Below are positions 52,595-56,722 of a stretch of DNA of 56,722 nucleotides, piece after piece. The first letter of the stretch is position 1. Each line of letters opens with the position of its first letter. Below the pieces are notes generated by a model, which was given only the letters and a program-made list of their open reading frames with translations, was not told the origin of the DNA and searched no databases. Source of the DNA: an uncultured Clostridia bacterium (GTDB lineage: Bacteria; Bacillota; Clostridia; Oscillospirales; Acutalibacteraceae). The DNA is taken from NCBI GenBank assembly GCA_944384905.1, contig CALWVE010000014.1, positions 1 through 56,722 of the forward strand, read 5' to 3'. A program made the translations under genes and the position numbers.

Positions 52595-54367
52595 TTATTC
52601 GATCACAAATTCAAATACACAATCATTTGCGGGATCAATCGCTTCAAAATCAACGGTGAGCATCGTCTCCGGACGGTCTACCAGGTGACTCTGTGCCTTG
52701 CCTTCGCAGAATCCGGGCTTCAATTTGCTGGGATCAAACCGAATCGTCAGTGTGGCCTTTTCGCCCGTGAGCCGAATCGTGTCTCCGCAGATCTCCGCCT
52801 TTGCGCGAGTCACGAAACGTTCCACAATGGATGTGGGCTTGCTTGCAAATGCAAAGCTGTCTTTGATCGTGGTTTTCCCTGTTTCGGTGTCAAAATCGAT
52901 ACGGCGCACCAGCGAACGGAGATTGTCGTTTCCATAGGCCGGAGCCAGATCCATTTCCATCCACCATTCCCCGAAAGAAACGGAACCCGTGCCGTATTCG
53001 GGGCCAGCCAGCTGTGTTTTTCCTTCTACAATCGGCACATTGTGTCCCTGGGAACCGCAGACGAACTGATCGTATCTCGTTTCGGAGAAATACGCCCGCG
53101 AATACATACCGCCGCCGTAATCGATCAGCATTTCTTCACCGTTTTTAAACAGCTCGAAGGTGCCTACGTCGTTGTGGTTGTGGCTTTCGTTGTTGGTACC
53201 GCCCTTGGCCGCAAAGCTCACACCGTTTTTGCCGTTGCAAATCAACCACTGGGCATCGGGCAAAATGTAGTTTTTGTCCGGCTTGTGATTTTCATCCAGC
53301 GATTCATCGCTCCAGGCCAGATCACGCAGCATACCTGCCCAGCGATAGCAGGCGTCGCCGGTATAGGCGGAAAAATACGGGCGCGGCAGCGAATCGACAT
53401 CGGGATAGCGGGATTTCATATAGGAAGTCAAGCCCCACCAACGGGTGGTATCCGCCGGGTTGCAGTCGGCAAATTTAATAATATTGCCGCCCTCAAAATA
53501 GGCTTTCTGCTGGAACAAAGCGATCTGATGCACGCGCTCGTCCTTAAACCAGTCAATCTCCCCTTCTGTGCGGCGGAAAAGCATTTCGGCATAAGCCGTA
53601 AAGAACGCAAAACCATAGGTCCAGTAGGAAATGCCCTCCATGCTGGTGCCATCCGCCGGGAAGCTGCTGACATAGCTTTCCATAGCGGCCTGCATGCGCT
53701 CCAAAAGCGCGGCCAGCTTTTCGCCGTCTGTTTCATACATCGCGGCTATGCCAACCGAACCGGCGCACACGGCTGCCCAGTTGTTTTTCGATTTTTCCCA
53801 ATTAAAATGAGCCTCGAGCATACGGTCGAGCACACGCGTTTCTACCAGATAGCGCGCACGCTTGACCACGATCGGAGCCAGCTTATCGCCGACCAGCGCC
53901 ATCACTTCGCTGAGCAGGCAAGCCGTTTCTCCGGCGAACAGATCGATCGTATAGCCGTCGTCTTCCAGGCGGGAAAGACCTTGTCCGCCCAGATGCGCAG
54001 GCAACGCCCAGGTGTATTCATCACACACCGACCAGACGGCGTCTTCCAGCGCATGGATATCTTCTTCTTTTTCATACAGCCACACGAGCAGCGCAAGCGT
54101 CGCCACACGGCCGCGATTATCAAAGTAATATCCCTGATAAATTTTGCGGTCGCCCGTTGTTTCAAATAATTTAAACGCGCCGTACGGAATCGTCACCACG
54201 GTTTTTGAACGATAGAGTTCGCCCTGCTTCTGCATTTGGCCGAGGTAATCGCGGTAAACTTCTCCGTTTAAAATCTGTTCCCGCTTTTGGGGCGAAACCG
54301 GCAGCAAACAGTCGGGCTTCGGATGGCGCCGGAGTACCTCGAGCAGCGCTTGTTTGTCCATAATCAT
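52595..54367 (-). CDS. Heparinase II/III family protein
   Basis: A 590-residue protein: an N-terminal alpha/alpha-toroid (VWSVCDEYTWALPAHL, SKNNWAAVCAGSVGIAAMY, SYWTYGFAFFTAYAEML) and a C-terminal beta-sandwich with NESHNHNDVGTFELF, the His/Asn motif of heparinase II/III-like polysaccharide lyases and hydrolases. No signal peptide is visible, so it likely acts on imported uronate oligosaccharides in the cytoplasm. ATG at 54367 has GGAGG 9 nt upstream; other nearby ATGs are too close or too far. It follows a paralogue by 72 nt. Confidence 0.87.
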   Translation of the reverse strand: MIMDKQALLEVLRRHPKPDCLLPVSPQKREQILNGEVYRDYLGQMQKQGELYRSKTVVTIPYGAFKLFETTGDRKIYQGYYFDNRGRVATLALLVWLYEKEEDIHALEDAVWSVCDEYTWALPAHLGGQGLSRLEDDGYTIDLFAGETACLLSEVMALVGDKLAPIVVKRARYLVETRVLDRMLEAHFNWEKSKNNWAAVCAGSVGIAAMYETDGEKLAALLERMQAAMESYVSSFPADGTSMEGISYWTYGFAFFTAYAEMLFRRTEGEIDWFKDERVHQIALFQQKAYFEGGNIIKFADCNPADTTRWWGLTSYMKSRYPDVDSLPRPYFSAYTGDACYRWAGMLRDLAWSDESLDENHKPDKNYILPDAQWLICNGKNGVSFAAKGGTNNESHNHNDVGTFELFKNGEEMLIDYGGGMYSRAYFSETRYDQFVCGSQGHNVPIVEGKTQLAGPEYGTGSVSFGEWWMEMDLAPAYGNDNLRSLVRRIDFDTETGKTTIKDSFAFASKPTSIVERFVTRAKAEICGDTIRLTGEKATLTIRFDPSKLKPGFCEGKAQSHLVDRPETMLTVDFEAIDPANDCVFEFVIE

Positions 54368-54439
54368 ACAACTCATCCTCCAAGATTATCTTTTCAACAT
54401 TTTTTGATCTGCCGGTTGAAAACAGCGCGGCAGCAGCTT

Positions 54440-56125
54440 TTACTTCTTTGAAATCTGAAATTCCAGTTTTTCTTCCGGTTTTTCAGGGACAAAATCGATC
54501 AGATACGCGGTCTCCACCGGTTTCATATCCATTTTGCAGATGCTCATACGCGGCTCAAACGCAGCCGTTTCCACCGAAACATGGCAGGCTTGCTCACACG
54601 TGATCGTCCAGCCCTCGATCGAAACAACATTTCCCTGCACTTCGGGCACACAGCGGGTCACAAACCGCTCGCGCACCTCGCTGGTTTCGCAGCCGGTAAA
54701 GATATCACACAGCTTAATCTGTTCGCCATCGAAATCCAACCGGCGCACAACGCCAACCCCGGGCAAATCATACGCTTTGGAAAGATCTAACGTGAATGTC
54801 TGCTCGTCCCATTCCAGCACGCGCGCGGCGTATGCTTCTCCACTTTTCTGCACGGCGCCGCCGATAATCGGCAGGCTGTGCCCGCGCGAACAGGCACAGA
54901 TGTTTTCGAGCCGGCGCGGCCCGAAATACCACGATGTATATTCCGGCCAGCCCAGGTCATCCAGAATATAGCGGCCGTCGTCAAACAGCAGAAAGCTTCC
55001 CACGTCGTTATGGTTATGCGGCTCGTTGTTGTGTCCGCCTTTGGCTGCGAACACGCATGTTCCCTGCTTGCGGATCATCCACTGGGCATCGCGGAAATCG
55101 TAAGCGCCGTTTTCCGCCAGCGGACGCGCAGAAAGCGCGGGATCGTACCAATAAAAATCGCGGATAAAATCGCAGAAACGATAGCGGATATCGTCGTCAA
55201 ACTGCGCTTCAAAACGCTCGTCCGGAAGTGTGACCGTATCGTATTCCTTCGCCAGAAAATGCGCCAGACCGATATGGAAATCGATGTTGTGCGGCGCGTC
55301 GGCAAACGGGATCACATAGGTGTCTTTTAAATAAACTTTCTGGCGGAATTCGGCGATATGCCGGATTTTTTCATCCCGGAACCAATCAATTTTCCCGCCC
55401 GTATAATCGCGCACCAACGCGGCGTAATAGCAGAAATAGCCGAATCCGTAGGCCCAATACAGCGAACCTTCCAGACAGCAGCCGTCGTCATGATAGCTGG
55501 CCAGGAAATCGCGCATCAATTCATCGGCGTGTTCCATAGCTGCTGCGGCCTGCTCTTTTGTGCCCAGCCGCAGAACCACTGCGGCGGAACAGCCCCCGCA
55601 CACGGCCGCCCAGTTGTTCTGCCCGTAATTGCGGTGACGTTTGGCCAAAAACGGCTCGATAATCCGCTCATGCAGTGCATGTTCTATCCGCTCGCGCACC
55701 TGCGGATGCAGGCGCTCCCCCAGCAGATCGAGAATTTCACTCAGCGCACAGCCCGTTTCACAGGCAAACAGATCCAGACAGGCAATAATTTCGTCCGGCG
55801 AAGCGCCCTCCGGAATATGTGCGGGCAGCGCCCAGGTATATTCATCGCAAACGGCCCACAGGATGTCTTCCAGTTCAAAAAGCCAGCGCTCATCATTCGG
55901 CTCGGCCAACGCCATAGCCGTCATCGTATTCATCCGGCGGCGATGGGCAATATAATCGGCCTCGTATTCCACGCGGCTGCCCGTTTGACGCAGCAGTTTA
56001 AACGTGGAAAACGGCAGCGCCGCAATCGGCGTTCCCAGATATTCCGCGGCCGCCTTTCGAACCGGTTCCAGCAATTTTTTCGTATGGTCGTTCTGCGGGA
56101 ACGACTCTTTAAAAAAATGAACCAT
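54440..56125 (-). CDS. Heparinase II/III family protein (paralogue)
   Basis: A 561-residue paralogue of the downstream gene with the same two-domain layout: WAVCDEYTWALPAHI, GQNNWAAVCGGCSAAV, SLYWAYGFGYFCYYA and NEPHNHNDVGSFLLF. Sequence divergence suggests a different linkage specificity. No signal peptide is apparent. It is the promoter-proximal gene of a two-gene unit, with GAGGAGG 7 nt before the ATG, a strong extended -10 promoter and a 7-bp inverted repeat in the leader that may be an operator. Confidence 0.87.
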   Translation of the reverse strand: MVHFFKESFPQNDHTKKLLEPVRKAAAEYLGTPIAALPFSTFKLLRQTGSRVEYEADYIAHRRRMNTMTAMALAEPNDERWLFELEDILWAVCDEYTWALPAHIPEGASPDEIIACLDLFACETGCALSEILDLLGERLHPQVRERIEHALHERIIEPFLAKRHRNYGQNNWAAVCGGCSAAVVLRLGTKEQAAAAMEHADELMRDFLASYHDDGCCLEGSLYWAYGFGYFCYYAALVRDYTGGKIDWFRDEKIRHIAEFRQKVYLKDTYVIPFADAPHNIDFHIGLAHFLAKEYDTVTLPDERFEAQFDDDIRYRFCDFIRDFYWYDPALSARPLAENGAYDFRDAQWMIRKQGTCVFAAKGGHNNEPHNHNDVGSFLLFDDGRYILDDLGWPEYTSWYFGPRRLENICACSRGHSLPIIGGAVQKSGEAYAARVLEWDEQTFTLDLSKAYDLPGVGVVRRLDFDGEQIKLCDIFTGCETSEVRERFVTRCVPEVQGNVVSIEGWTITCEQACHVSVETAAFEPRMSICKMDMKPVETAYLIDFVPEKPEEKLEFQISKK

Positions 56126-56158
56126 TTGATTTCCTCCTCAGTATCATTCAACACAACT

Positions 56159-56178
56159 CGGCGTGCCAATTCACGCCG
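56159..56178. promoter_or_regulatory. Inverted repeat in the heparinase leader, possible operator
   Basis: CGGCGTG CCAATT CACGCCG is a perfect 7-bp inverted repeat with a 6-bp spacer lying between the predicted transcription start (about 56184) and the start codon. Its dyad form fits a LacI/GntR-type operator or a short leader hairpin. Confidence 0.55.
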
Positions 56179-56190
56179 CTTTATGAGGTA

Positions 56191-56218
56191 ATTATACCAT
56201 CCCAAGTGGGGTTGTCAA
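56191..56218 (-). promoter_or_regulatory. Promoter of the heparinase operon
   Basis: Minus strand TTGACA (56213-56218), 16 nt, TGG-TATAAT (hexamer 56191-56196), an extended -10. Confidence 0.88.
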
Positions 56219-56264
56219 TGCGCTTTAGCGGGTAAAAAGAAAAACCGCATTCCTGAAATTCGAC

Positions 56265-56293
56265 TTGTCTTTCGGGGCAAAACGTGCTATAAT
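56265..56293 (+). promoter_or_regulatory. Promoter of tRNA-Arg(CCG)
   Basis: TTGTCT (56265-56270), 17 nt, TGC-TATAAT (hexamer 56288-56293), 12 nt before the tRNA. Confidence 0.85.
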
Positions 56294-56304
56294 ACAAATG
56301 TTGT

Positions 56305-56381
56305 CCGCCCGTGGCGAAGCTGGATATCGCAGCAGATTCCGATTCTGAAGGCCGGGGGTTCGAATCCCTCCGGGCGGGCCA
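56305..56381 (+). tRNA. tRNA-Arg (anticodon CCG)
   Basis: A 77-nt cloverleaf. Acceptor CCGCCCG/CGGGCGG, D stem GCGA/TCGC, anticodon loop TTCCGAT on a stem with one G-A mismatch at its base, T-arm GGGGGTTCGAATCCCTC, encoded CCA at 56379-56381. Its last 18 nt recur at 56560-56577. Confidence 0.92.
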
Positions 56382-56577
56382 GAAAACAGAGTATCCACTT
56401 TTGTGGGTGCTCTGTTTTTTTGTTTGGGAGGGATTCGAACCCTGAGAGGGTCTGAGCGTAAAGAAAACGTGCCGGCGGCACGTTTTTAGCGAAGAGACGC
56501 GCGGCGGGGCCCCATCTGTGGGGAGTCCGTGCGTACCGGGACGGCTCTGCCGTACCGGTATCCCTCCGGGCGGGCCA
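56382..56577 (+). mobile_element. tRNA-Arg-associated mini-element with duplicated tRNA 3' end
   Basis: After tRNA-Arg comes a terminator (56385-56421), a module of about 71 nt (56426-56496) shared with the tRNA-Lys element, a GC-rich stretch with GTACCGG/CCGGTAC-type pairing (56533-56558), and an exact 18-bp copy of the tRNA 3' end (ATCCCTCCGGGCGGGCCA, 56560-56577), 196 nt from the original. The module begins with an inverted T-arm (GGGAGGGATTCGAACCCT), complementary over 16 nt to the host tRNA T-arm. No coding frame is present. Confidence 0.75.
56385..56421 (+). terminator. Terminator of tRNA-Arg(CCG)
   Basis: ACAGAG...CTCTGT with inner CCAC/GTGG pairing, followed by TTTTTTTG. Confidence 0.88.
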
Positions 56578-56579
56578 AA

Positions 56580-56628
56580 GAAGCACTGCAATTTTGATAC
56601 AATGTGTATCAGGGTTGCGGTGCTTTTT
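56580..56628 (+). terminator. Second terminator, after the duplicated tRNA end
   Basis: AAGCACTGCAA pairs with TTGCGGTGCTT, with inner GATACA/TGTATC pairing, followed by TTTTC. It differs from the first terminator and may be the tRNA's ancestral one. Confidence 0.8.
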
Positions 56629-56687
56629 CTTGCTCTTTTCAGAATAATCTGATAGTATAAAGTAAATCTGGTATTCAGGAGACGGAT

Positions 56688-56722
56688 ATGAAAAATCAAC
56701 GCATTTTATTGCCCTATTTATA
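56688..56722 (+). CDS. Start of a further gene, cut by the window edge
   Basis: ATG at 56688 with AGGAG 6 nt upstream opens MKNQRILLPYL and then leaves the window. Too short to identify. Confidence 0.6.
   Translation, partial: MKNQRILLPYL

Noticed and set aside
52455..52688. Possible small plus-strand gene with a GGAGG nearby
   Set aside because: The GGAGG lies inside the frame rather than before its start, and the frame runs into the 3' end of the heparinase gene; no conserved feature is visible.

Overview
The window reads as chromosomal DNA of an anaerobic, low-redundancy Clostridia-type Firmicute, most likely from the Oscillospiraceae (Faecalibacterium/Subdoligranulum-like) side. Reasons: strong AGGAGG ribosome sites throughout, TTGACA-17-TATAAT promoters, a T-box riboswitch on thrS, RNase Y, YmdB, FakA, a class B sortase, a VanW lipoprotein, a 2-hydroxyacyl-CoA dehydratase activase system, and a sodium-type F-ATPase c subunit. 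The taxonomic call is inference from gene content, not from a marker gene.

Layout. 1-118 holds the truncated left end of an IS3-family insertion sequence abutting the ATP synthase operon. 146-7385 (minus) is a complete F1Fo operon (atpZ-I-B-E-F-H-A-G-D-C). 7742-8617 is a TIM-barrel sugar epimerase. 9015-15442 (minus) carries recG, fakA, ymdB and rny. 15793-18077 is a promoter, a threonine T-box and thrS. 18443-23781 is a carbohydrate region: an SDR, a PPOX-family protein, and a minus-strand cluster of two xylose-isomerase-like epimerases around a Gfo/Idh/MocA dehydrogenase, facing a divergent AraC regulator. 23825-24248 is a Gly-Arg-His-Gln tRNA cluster followed by an AT-rich phosphatase gene that looks acquired. 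25010-31183 holds an ASCH protein, sortase B, CinA, a VOC protein, ThiI and its cysteine desulfurase. 31440-37095 (plus) has the VanW lipoprotein and an NAD group (nadE, D-2-hydroxyacid dehydrogenase, nudC). 37251-42790 mixes small membrane/zinc-ribbon proteins, a nucleotidyltransferase, an acyltransferase, an SGNH hydrolase, TcdA and an Xre regulator with a glycine decapeptide-repeat tail. 43147-47283 has tRNA-Lys, cca, fructokinase and an amidohydrolase. 47300-47953 is a divergent SLOG/RHH pair sharing an inverted-repeat operator. 48050-52286 is a two-gene dehydratase/activase system, and 52595-56125 two heparinase II/III-like genes. tRNA-Arg(CCG) and the first codons of a further gene close the window.

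Two non-coding repeat systems stand out. First, tRNA-Lys and tRNA-Arg each carry, immediately downstream, an element of about 200 bp flanked by direct repeats of the tRNA 3' end (periods 199 and 196 bp). Both share a conserved module of about 70 nt that contains an inverted copy of the tRNA T-arm and a strong palindrome. This resembles the attL/attR layout of tRNA-integrating islands shrunk to a non-coding mini-element, and is the best candidate here for something undescribed. Second, a multi-hairpin intergenic repeat of about 175 bp occurs in three full copies (8796, 18189, 39233), with related fragments near 25538 and 28025-28328. Its stems differ in sequence between copies but keep their pairing, so selection or a replication mechanism acting on structure is likely.
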